Below the pieces are notes generated by a model. It was not told the DNA's origin. It made no database searches and saw nothing but the letters and a program-made list of their open reading frames with translations. This document shows, in pieces, positions 38,267-44,615 of a DNA stretch of 44,615 bases. The position numbers were made by a program, and so were the translations under genes. The first letter of the stretch is position 1, and each line of letters begins with the position of its first letter. The stretch comes from Candidatus Latescibacterota bacterium. GTDB lineage: Bacteria > Latescibacterota > UBA2968 > UBA8231. Location of the stretch: contig JAGWBY010000010.1 of NCBI GenBank assembly GCA_021295675.1, positions 10,517 through 55,131 on the forward strand, written 5' to 3'.

Positions 38267-41200
38267 AAGCTCTGTCCAAAGCTGAAGTGGAACTTAAAGT
38301 CCGAGAAATTGCCTTGTAGGTCCATCTGCTTGGCGAATTCAAAGTTCATCGGCAGTAAGAAATACACTAATAGGCCGAAGCCGACGCTGGCGCGTACCTG
38401 CCGTGGATCGGATGTGGGTGCGGCGTGTGGGTTGTGGAAGGGCCACAAATCGATTGCGTCGCCCTTGTTCCAGGCCATGCCCATATCCATAAACAGGCTG
38501 CCATCAACCGCCGGAATCAGGAAGGTGCCGGGCCAGCCAAAGAGGATACCGCGCACAAAGGGGACGCGTAACTCGACATTGGTCAGCAGGACCCGGCTGC
38601 CGGTAAAGGCCGAGAACTGGTAGCCGCGTAGCGGGCCAGTATTGAGGTTGAAGCCTGTATAGAAAGGCAGGAACCAAGTCGGCCCCCCTAGGTTGTATTC
38701 GAGGGCGTCGCGGCCCAAAGACCCCACGCTATAGGCTCGCAGGCCCAGCACCGACCAACGCCCCAACCGCAAGTAGTGACGATAGTCGAATTCGAGGTGC
38801 GAGAAAGAGCGCGTGGTTGAGCCAAGGCTGAGCGTGCGCCCCACCGAGAGAAAGTAGCGCTTACCAGCGGTGGCACCCAAAAGACCGTAGGTAATGGAGT
38901 CGTGGACGTATGCGGTCTTGAACAGATGAGTACTGGTAGCAGTAGAATCTGGCTCGTAGAAGGGACTGACCTGTTCTTCTTGTTCGCCGACATAGGTATA
39001 GCTCAGGTCGAGGCGGCGGTACAGGTCGAGCGGATAGCTGGCGTTGGCCAACGCACCGCGCTGCTGGAGACGGCTAATGCCCCGAGCTGGGGCGCGGCCT
39101 TGGACGAGAAAGTTGCGATTGTTGATGAAGTACTGGTTCCAATTGAAAATGGATACGTGGTACGTGGGTCGCTTGCCGTAGTAGCTGTAGCTAGCGGCAA
39201 AGTTGAAGTCATTGCTTATGTCCTGCGCGGCTACGTAATCCGTGGCCAAAACCAGCGAGTGATTGCCCAAAAGATCGCTCATGCTCAGTTGGGCAATCGA
39301 CGATAAGAACCCATCGAAATAGCCCATCTGCACGGAGATGCCATCGAATTCGAGCTTGGGAGTGTAGCGGCGCCGTCGCAGTTCCAATTCGTCGTCGCCG
39401 TCGTCGGCAGCGGCAGCGAGTTGGACGGTGGCTTGCGGCTCTTGAGACTCGGTGGGCGACAACAAGCCGCTGGCTCCGGCTAGCAGCACGGCGTCGTCTG
39501 GGAGAGCTGGGTCCTTCGGGGTCGAGACCTCCCCTAAGCTTGGGGTCCCGCCTTGGTCGGAGAGCACAGCATCGCCCTCTACCGCGGGCCGCACCGAGGG
39601 CATCTCTACGGCTAGGCCCTCGGTGGCTGGTGGTTCTGCTTCAGTTAGCGGCTCTGCTTCGTCTGGTGGTGTTTGGACTTGCGGCGCTACCTTGTCTTCG
39701 CGGGCCAGTAACTGTGCGTCTTTGCGCTTGACCTCGGGCCATTCGGGCATGGCCATCCGGTAGAGATGACTGCGGCCCTTGAAGTAGGTGTTGAACACAA
39801 TCTGCCGCCCGTCGGGCGAAAGGGCGGGGTTCATAATGCCGCTGAGGCTGCGGGTTAGGCGAAACTCACGGCCTTCGTCGAGGTGATAGACGAAAAGGTC
39901 GTTGATCTTGTCGCGGGTGGAGACGAAGAGCAGCTTGTTGCCTTCGGGCAGCCACTGAGGCCACAGGTCATCGGTGGGGCTGGAGATGGCCGCGTGCGCT
40001 GTGCCCTCGGCTAGATCGTAAATTTTGATGTCGAACTGGTTGCGGTACTTGCTGCTAAAGGCGATGCGCTGGCCGTCGGGCGACCAGTTCGGATAATCTT
40101 CGCGCTCGGGCGTGCCCGTGAGCTGACGCCGCTCGCCGGTCTGCACATCAATGATGTAGAGATCGCTTTGGCCCTGCCCCGTGCCGATAAAGGCGAGGTG
40201 GCGGCTGTCGGGAGACCAGGTTAGGCTCTCGATGAGATCCAAATCGGGCATGGTCAGGGTCTGCACGAGCTTCTTGTCGTAGAGGTTCCACAGCATGATG
40301 CGGTCGCGAGGACCTTCTTTGGCGACGAAGGCGATGGTCTGGCCGTCTTGTGCCCAAGCCACGGTGCCGCTGCCGATGCTGAGGTGATCGTAGTCGGCGG
40401 CGCGCATGCTCTCGGTGACGCGCTCGACGAGCGAGGCATCGCTCAGGCGGATGATGGCCACGTGCTGTTCGATACCGTCTGAGGAATGGACGGCGAGCAT
40501 GTCGCCGCTGAGCGACCAGCAGGCGCTGGAGAAGCTGTGAATATTCTCGTCATCGCCTATTTTCTCGGCGAATTCAGAGGTGTAGTCACGCGTCTGCAAG
40601 AGAGGCCAGTAGGTTTTGCGCATCTGGGCCGACCAGCGCTCGTCGAGGGTTTTCAAGTCTATGCCGATCAGGCGATCCATGAGCTTGTCGGTGTCGTGCT
40701 GGCTGTCCCACAGGCGGAGGATGCGGCTAATTTTTTCGGGGCCGTACTGCTGGGCAATGTATTCCATGAGCGCGTGGCTTTGCTTGTATGCGAGGAATAC
40801 GTTGCCTTGGCCCCAAACCTGATTCATGGTTTCAATGGGGATGAGACCGTCGGTGAGTACGGCGTCGCGGAGGACCATTTCATCGATGGTATTGCGGCCT
40901 GGAGTGGTGTATTCGGCCATACCCTCCATCAGCCAAGTGGGCGGCTGGGCGATCGGGCTGGTGATGCGGCGAATGGGGCCTTTGTGAACGATGTCGTACT
41001 GAAAAATGTGGGTCAGCTCGTGGACGAGGACATTGCGGAACTCGTCGAGATCGCCCGCAAAGGGGACCACCATGCGGAAGCGCAGCGGCTCGGCAAAGCC
41101 AGCGACACCAGGCGGCAGAAAGTCGGGGAAGATATTGGTCTGCTGGAACTGGTAGTGCGACTGATAGATGACGACCGGCGGCCGGTGCGAAAGGTCGTGG

Positions 41201-41469
41201 TGCAAAATTTGGCTGATGTGATCGTAGCCCTCTTCGAGGTACTCGATCGCCTGCACGGCCAGATTCTGGAATTCAGACTCAAAGTGAAGCTCTATGTGCT
41301 CGCTTTCGAGGATTTCCCACTGGAAGTCTCGGTAGCGGACCTTGTTTTTCCCGAACCCTTGCTGCAACTGCAAGGTGAGAATGTCTTGGGCGCAGAGGTC
41401 TGCGGTGCCCCAAGCGAGCAGGGCGGCGCAGGCGAGGCTGTGGAATCTCGTTATAGCCTGCACGTTCAC
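38263..41469 (-). CDS. Fusion of metalloprotease, TolB-like propeller and Omp85-type barrel
   Basis: A 1068-residue exported protein with a signal peptide (LACAALLAWGTADLCAQ). Residues about 25-270 resemble the peptidase MA domain: HELTH at 150-154 supplies the zinc histidines and catalytic Glu, and WLMEGMAEY (Glu182) the third ligand of a gluzincin. Residues about 310-580 hold TolB/PD40 propeller repeats such as LTWSPDGRHLAF-like LTWSPDSRHLAFIGTGQ, YPNWSPDGQRIAFSSK and NPALSPDGRQIVFNT. A disordered Glu/Pro linker follows. From about 720 the C-terminus is a beta-barrel ending SFGQSF, with strand patterns as in Omp85 surface antigens. The start is GTG at 41469 (GTGA overlap). A protease, sensor propeller and barrel in one chain suggest an autonomous surface-exposed or periplasm-facing device. 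Confidence 0.82.
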   Translation of the reverse strand: MNVQAITRFHSLACAALLAWGTADLCAQDILTLQLQQGFGKNKVRYRDFQWEILESEHIELHFESEFQNLAVQAIEYLEEGYDHISQILHHDLSHRPPVVIYQSHYQFQQTNIFPDFLPPGVAGFAEPLRFRMVVPFAGDLDEFRNVLVHELTHIFQYDIVHKGPIRRITSPIAQPPTWLMEGMAEYTTPGRNTIDEMVLRDAVLTDGLIPIETMNQVWGQGNVFLAYKQSHALMEYIAQQYGPEKISRILRLWDSQHDTDKLMDRLIGIDLKTLDERWSAQMRKTYWPLLQTRDYTSEFAEKIGDDENIHSFSSACWSLSGDMLAVHSSDGIEQHVAIIRLSDASLVERVTESMRAADYDHLSIGSGTVAWAQDGQTIAFVAKEGPRDRIMLWNLYDKKLVQTLTMPDLDLIESLTWSPDSRHLAFIGTGQGQSDLYIIDVQTGERRQLTGTPEREDYPNWSPDGQRIAFSSKYRNQFDIKIYDLAEGTAHAAISSPTDDLWPQWLPEGNKLLFVSTRDKINDLFVYHLDEGREFRLTRSLSGIMNPALSPDGRQIVFNTYFKGRSHLYRMAMPEWPEVKRKDAQLLAREDKVAPQVQTPPDEAEPLTEAEPPATEGLAVEMPSVRPAVEGDAVLSDQGGTPSLGEVSTPKDPALPDDAVLLAGASGLLSPTESQEPQATVQLAAAADDGDDELELRRRRYTPKLEFDGISVQMGYFDGFLSSIAQLSMSDLLGNHSLVLATDYVAAQDISNDFNFAASYSYYGKRPTYHVSIFNWNQYFINNRNFLVQGRAPARGISRLQQRGALANASYPLDLYRRLDLSYTYVGEQEEQVSPFYEPDSTATSTHLFKTAYVHDSITYGLLGATAGKRYFLSVGRTLSLGSTTRSFSHLEFDYRHYLRLGRWSVLGLRAYSVGSLGRDALEYNLGGPTWFLPFYTGFNLNTGPLRGYQFSAFTGSRVLLTNVELRVPFVRGILFGWPGTFLIPAVDGSLFMDMGMAWNKGDAIDLWPFHNPHAAPTSDPRQVRASVGFGLLVYFLLPMNFEFAKQMDLQGNFSDFKFHFSFGQSF

Positions 41470-42047
41470 TCTCCCGTGGATGCAGGTGAATAGTCCGGGC
41501 GTCTGGTCCGCGGCCGCGGACCATCGTCCGCCCTGAATATATCAAGTGAGTCTGTAGAGTCGAGGCCGGCTTGTTGGTATTGTTGCAGATGGCGCAAATT
41601 GGCGGCATAGGCTTCGCGGGCGGGGTTGAGGGCCCGCGCCCGCTCGTAGAATTGGGCGGCTTTGTCGGTCATGCCAAGCCGCTCGTAGATGACTCCTAAG
41701 TTGTTGTGCAAGCTGGCCGACAAGCTATCTTGCGCTAGGGCGCGTTCCATGTGCGATTGGGCCTCGTTCCACATGGCGTTTTCAATGCACCAGAGCGCGT
41801 ATTTGTTGACCTGCTCGATGTTTTGCAACTGCTGGCGCGAGCGCTTGGGGCGGTCTATGACAACTAGCACCGGCATGGGTTGGACGGTAGCTGCGCTCGT
41901 GGCTGTGGTGTCGGAGGCCAGGGCGTACTCGTAACCGATGGGTTCTCCCGCTGGCGGCCTGCGCACCAGTTCCAGACAGCCGTGCAGACACAGCGCCCCC
42001 AAGCCAAAGGCCACGAGGCGTAAGGAATTTTTCACAGAGTAATTCAC
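41466..42047 (-). CDS. TPR lipoprotein
   Basis: A 193-residue lipoprotein. The signal ends LGALCLHGC (Cys24), followed by a variable linker, then tetratricopeptide repeats: NKYALWCIENAMWNEAQSHM, ALAQDSLSASLHNNLGVIYE and LGMTDKAAQFYERARALNP. The C-terminus is a disordered RPRTRRPDYSPA tail. The start is GTG at 42047. It is the first of a three-gene operon with the protease/propeller/barrel protein and a second lipoprotein, to which it is coupled by a four-base overlap. It may hold partners for the barrel protein, as BamD-like TPR lipoproteins do for BamA; this is inferred. Confidence 0.82.
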   Translation of the reverse strand: MNYSVKNSLRLVAFGLGALCLHGCLELVRRPPAGEPIGYEYALASDTTATSAATVQPMPVLVVIDRPKRSRQQLQNIEQVNKYALWCIENAMWNEAQSHMERALAQDSLSASLHNNLGVIYERLGMTDKAAQFYERARALNPAREAYAANLRHLQQYQQAGLDSTDSLDIFRADDGPRPRTRRPDYSPASTGE

Positions 42048-42459
42048 GCGCGATTTTTTCTAGGCGCGCGGCCATTAACGCCTTGCGCCATTGTCGTAAG
42101 TTAGGAATATAACAAACAGAAGCACTTTGAACTATTTTTCGCACTTCTGCCTCCGCGATCCATCTGTTCCCTGCCGACGACGAGCTAGTTCAATAGGTAA
42201 AAAGGCGTGTTGTGGCAGGGCTTGGTTATAAGTTATAGACATCAAAAAGGGACGATTCATTCCTTTTACCGCATAAAATGGCGGAGCTTTATAGTATAGA
42301 CATCGCAAGGGGGCGACTCGTTCCTTTTATCGCTGTCCACTGGAGGACCACTACAAGCTGCGCGGACCGGTAGCACTCCATTTGCTGATTGACCATACTT
42401 AACGCGGGCAATGCGGACGGCTACATAGCGCATAAAACCACTTTAGTGAGGATAGGTCT
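42048..42459. other. Divergent intergenic region with promoters expected
   Basis: 412 bases without a convincing gene lie between divergently transcribed envelope genes. Small open frames are present but have no ribosome site or coding pattern. The main feature is a pair of 39-base direct repeats (separate entry). The promoters of both flanking operons are expected here. I cannot point to a clear consensus -35/-10 pair, and found no terminator. Confidence 0.5.
42234..42333. repeat. Pair of 39-base direct repeats
   Basis: Copies at 42234-42272 and 42295-42333 are identical in 32 of 39 positions, with the shared blocks TATAGACATC and TTCCTTTTA. The starts are 61 bases apart, about six helical turns. 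Only two copies were seen in the window, so it is not a CRISPR array. They could be tandem binding sites for a regulator, or a local duplication. Confidence 0.7.
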
Positions 42460-43563
42460 ATGCTGAATCGGGTCCTTAATATTGCGGCGATTTTGGCGTT
42501 CGCGTGGGCGTGTCCGAGCGGTGCCCGGCAGGTCCACGAGACAGTCGGCTGGCGCCCGACTGCGGTGCCGCTGTTGAATTTCAGCTCGGACGACGGCACC
42601 GGATACGGGCTACGGGCCAATCTCTTCGAATACGACGGTCAAAGCGTACCCTATCGCCGCAAATACAGCACCCAAGTATTTATCTCAACTAAGGGCAAGT
42701 GGGTACACCGCTTGCTCGTCGACACACCCGAATTCCGGCCCGGCCGGCGGCTCGAGGTCGAACTGGTTTACGAGAAGGAGGATTTTGCCAATTACTACGG
42801 CGGCCTCAGCGACGAGGATATCGCCGGGTATTCGCGGAATCAGAGGACGTTCCGGCAAGCCTTCCCGGAGTTCAAGGTCAAGTGGATCCGCACCCTGCGC
42901 TTCCCCTGGCGCTTGCGCATCGGGGGGCGTTTGAGCCACAACGATATTGAGCCGAACGCCGCCGAGAGCATCCTCTCCGCGCTCGACCCCCTCGGAGCGG
43001 ACGGAGGCGCGTTCGCCCAGTTTGTCGGCTCGCTGCGCTACGACACGCGCGACAACTACAACAACGCGACCTCGGGCGTGCTGGAGGAGTTGCTGGTGGA
43101 CTTCGGAGTTGGCGGCGGTGGAGAATATCGGGGGGCGACGCTCGGTTTCGACCACCGACACTTCCATGCCTTGGGGTACGGGCTGGTGGCCGCCAATCGC
43201 CTGCGCGTCAACTGGACCATCGGGGATCTACCCTTCTACGAGGAACTGGACATGGGGGGCAGCGGCACGGTGCGCGGCTTGGCTAGTGCTAGGGACCGGG
43301 GTGAGGCGCGGATAGTGTTCAACGGCGAACTGCGCTGGCGCGGCTTGCCGGTATGGCGTCAGCAGCACCTGTATCTGGGGCTGGTGGCCTTTGGCGACAT
43401 CGGGCAGATATTCGCCCGCGACGCGCTGCCGACGAGCGGCGGATGGCGCAGCGGTAGCGGCATGGGGTTGCGTTGCCACTGGCAGAGTACGATCGTGCGG
43501 GCCGACTACGGCATCTCGGGTGGCCGCAGGGCAATCTACATCACCTTTTCACAGGTTTTCTGA
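42460..43563 (+). CDS. Omp85/surface-antigen-type outer-membrane barrel
   Basis: A 367-residue exported beta-barrel with a signal peptide (IAAILAFAWACPSGA). It has the long acidic strand at the mature N-terminus (PLLNFSSDDGTGYGLRANL), many alternating strands, and GSGTVRGLASARDRGEAR, a form of the conserved VRGF/Y loop of Omp85 proteins. It ends in FSQVF, a C-terminal aromatic as in BamA substrates. POTRA domains are missing, so it is a barrel-only member like the bacterial surface-antigen (D15) family; BamA itself would be longer. AGGATAGG precedes the ATG. The next gene follows after 16 bases. The role is unknown. Confidence 0.85.
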   Translation: MLNRVLNIAAILAFAWACPSGARQVHETVGWRPTAVPLLNFSSDDGTGYGLRANLFEYDGQSVPYRRKYSTQVFISTKGKWVHRLLVDTPEFRPGRRLEVELVYEKEDFANYYGGLSDEDIAGYSRNQRTFRQAFPEFKVKWIRTLRFPWRLRIGGRLSHNDIEPNAAESILSALDPLGADGGAFAQFVGSLRYDTRDNYNNATSGVLEELLVDFGVGGGGEYRGATLGFDHRHFHALGYGLVAANRLRVNWTIGDLPFYEELDMGGSGTVRGLASARDRGEARIVFNGELRWRGLPVWRQQHLYLGLVAFGDIGQIFARDALPTSGGWRSGSGMGLRCHWQSTIVRADYGISGGRRAIYITFSQVF

Positions 43564-43579
43564 GGATTTTCGGGGCGGC

Positions 43580-44266
43580 ATGGAACTGTTTTCAGCGCGC
43601 CATCTGTTCTGGATCGGAGTGGCTGCACTTTTCGCGGCAGGCTGCGCCAATATGAGGCGGTGGCCGCCGACTGGGCAAGCTCATGCGGCCTTCCGGCGCG
43701 CGCTCTTCGCCTTGGTGCTGGTCAACGAACTTGGCTGGTTCGCCTATCGGCATTTCGCCGTTGGCATCCTCCTCGCCGACAACCTACCTCTGCACCTGTG
43801 CGACCTGTCGGTATTCGTCCTGTTCGCCGGGCTGGCAACTGGTGGGAGGCTTTGGTCCGAGCTGGCGTATTACGCGGGGGTGGTCGGTGCTCTGCTGGCG
43901 GTGTGTTTCCCGGCGATCTCGGAGACCGGATCGATCCGCCCCATCGCCGAGATCCGCTATTTCCTGACCCATATTGCCTTGGTCGGTGCGGGGTTCTATT
44001 TCACCTTTGGGTGCCGCTACCGCCCGCCGGCGCGGGCGATCCTGCGCAGCTATATCGCCGTCCATCTCTATGCCTTGGTCATTACCCCCCTCAACCTGTA
44101 TCTCGGCACCAATTATTTTTTTACGCTCTCGGCCCCGAAACAGCTCGTCTTTATCCACGCCTATCCGCACTGGCTCTTCCTAGTGGCTGTCTCCGCCATC
44201 TTTCTCACCGTTTTCGCTCTAATGCACCTGCCCTTCGCGTGGCCGCGGCGGGACAGGGATCGCTAA
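43580..44266 (+). CDS. YwaF/TIGR02206-family membrane protein
   Basis: A 228-residue integral membrane protein with about six helices. It shows the family pattern: FSARHLFWIGVAALFAAG, LALFALVLVNELGW-like ALFALVLVNELGW, LPLHLCDLSVFVLFAGLA and ITPLNLYLGTNYFFTL. The family's function is unknown to me; the LPLHLCDLS motif has conserved His and Cys that may be functional. The start at 43580 (GGGGCGGC upstream) gives the usual N-terminus; a longer open frame exists but overlaps the barrel gene. The stop overlaps that of the convergent glycosyltransferase gene (44263-44266). Confidence 0.85.
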   Translation: MELFSARHLFWIGVAALFAAGCANMRRWPPTGQAHAAFRRALFALVLVNELGWFAYRHFAVGILLADNLPLHLCDLSVFVLFAGLATGGRLWSELAYYAGVVGALLAVCFPAISETGSIRPIAEIRYFLTHIALVGAGFYFTFGCRYRPPARAILRSYIAVHLYALVITPLNLYLGTNYFFTLSAPKQLVFIHAYPHWLFLVAVSAIFLTVFALMHLPFAWPRRDRDR

Positions 44267-44615
44267 TCGTCGCGGCGATAGAGATACCTGTAGCAGGCCG
44301 TGATGCTGAGGACCAAGAAAAAAGGTGCGTATTCACAGAACCCACGGCTTTTCGCGCCACACGCCTTCGCTGCCATAGCCGATTTGCACCTCATAAGCGA
44401 GGAAAATCAAGCCGCTGAGGAGTATCCAAGCAGGGCTGGGGAAAAAGGCGAGGAACGGGAGGACCCAAAGCAAGTACCAGGGATGCACGGTCGGCGAGAG
44501 CAAGACGTAAGCGCCGAGAGTTGCGAAGGCGGCTCGGTAGGGGTCGCGGTAGCGGATTTGGACGCCGAGGGCTATCAGTGCGAAAAGGGCGGTGCAGAGC
44601 CAGCGAGCGTGTGCG
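44263..44615 (-). CDS. C-terminus of a membrane glycosyltransferase (GT87/DUF2029-like), frameshifted
   Basis: The gene enters from the right edge. From 44614 leftward the frame reads ARWLCTALFALIALG, AYVLLSPTVHPWYLLWVLPF and LLSGLIFLAYEVQIGYG, a run of transmembrane helices with the SPTVHPWYLLW signature I associate with polyprenol-phosphate-mannose-dependent transferases (DUF2029/GT87). It meets TGA at 44335-44333 after REKPWVL. In the adjacent frame the sequence goes on as EYAPFFLVLSITACYRYLYR and RDD to a TAG at 44265-44263 that overlaps the neighbouring gene's stop. A one-base change near 44334 would join the two. Such enzymes add sugars to lipid-linked glycans. Only about 115 residues are in the window. 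Confidence 0.75.

Noticed and set aside
40486..41493. Open frame of 335 codons on the plus strand opposite the protease/propeller/barrel gene
   Set aside because: Antisense to HELTH and propeller repeats; no family resemblance and no ribosome site.
42234..42333. CRISPR array
   Set aside because: Only two copies, imperfect and with no further spacer units or cas genes.

Overview
The window looks like a chromosomal segment of a Gram-negative bacterium of the FCB (Fibrobacterota-Chlorobiota-Bacteroidota) superphylum or a nearby candidate phylum. Latescibacterota is my best guess, not a proof. The pointers are many lipoproteins and outer-membrane beta-barrels, a PorX-type response regulator next to tsaE, FadL/PorV-type and YjbH-type barrels, bactofilin, CRTAC1-like FG-GAP proteins, and proteins with a 'TPNGDGxND' C-terminal module. 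I saw no transposase, phage gene, CRISPR array, rRNA or tRNA.

Layout. (1) 1-4824: the tail of an unknown gene, a frameshifted YgiT-like remnant, and a minus-strand operon running from a ComEA-like protein through a DapA-family aldolase/lyase to a sugar ABC importer (binding protein and two permeases, no ATPase). (2) 5039-19084: a 14-kb minus-strand cluster with short gaps. In transcription order it holds a CBM9-like secreted protein, a lipoprotein, three related discoidin-like proteins with FlgD/CHU_C-like C-termini, an 884-residue envelope protein, a CRTAC1-like lipoprotein and a TPR lipoprotein. A SurA/PpiC chaperone gene (19228-20955) lies just upstream. (3) 21208-27755: metabolism. It holds a eukaryote-type xylulokinase, a frameshifted glyA, a SelA-like PLP enzyme, glk and zwf; zwf has a terminator-like hairpin in its leader. 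(4) 27943-36692, plus strand: sugar-nucleotide epimerase, ATP-cone/2-phosphoglycerate kinase, bactofilin, then histidine kinase, PorX-like regulator, tsaE, YjbH-like protein and PorV/FadL-like barrel. (5) 36776-44615: a Gly-Gly-Tyr repeat lipoprotein, a three-gene minus-strand operon (TPR lipoprotein, metalloprotease/TolB-propeller/Omp85 fusion, lipoprotein), an Omp85-like barrel, a YwaF-family membrane protein, and the C-terminus of a membrane glycosyltransferase.

How it fits together. The main theme is building and regulating the cell surface. A PorX/PorY-like pair, which in Bacteroidota controls the type IX secretion system, lies about 17 kb from three secreted proteins that share a C-terminal module and a common last-residue pattern, as secretion-signal-bearing cargo would. 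A PorV-like barrel sits in the regulator operon. No core T9SS gene (PorK/L/M/N, SprA) is in the window, so a T9SS-like pathway is an inference. Three reading-frame breaks (near 432, 23920 and 44334) are either real decay or assembly error.
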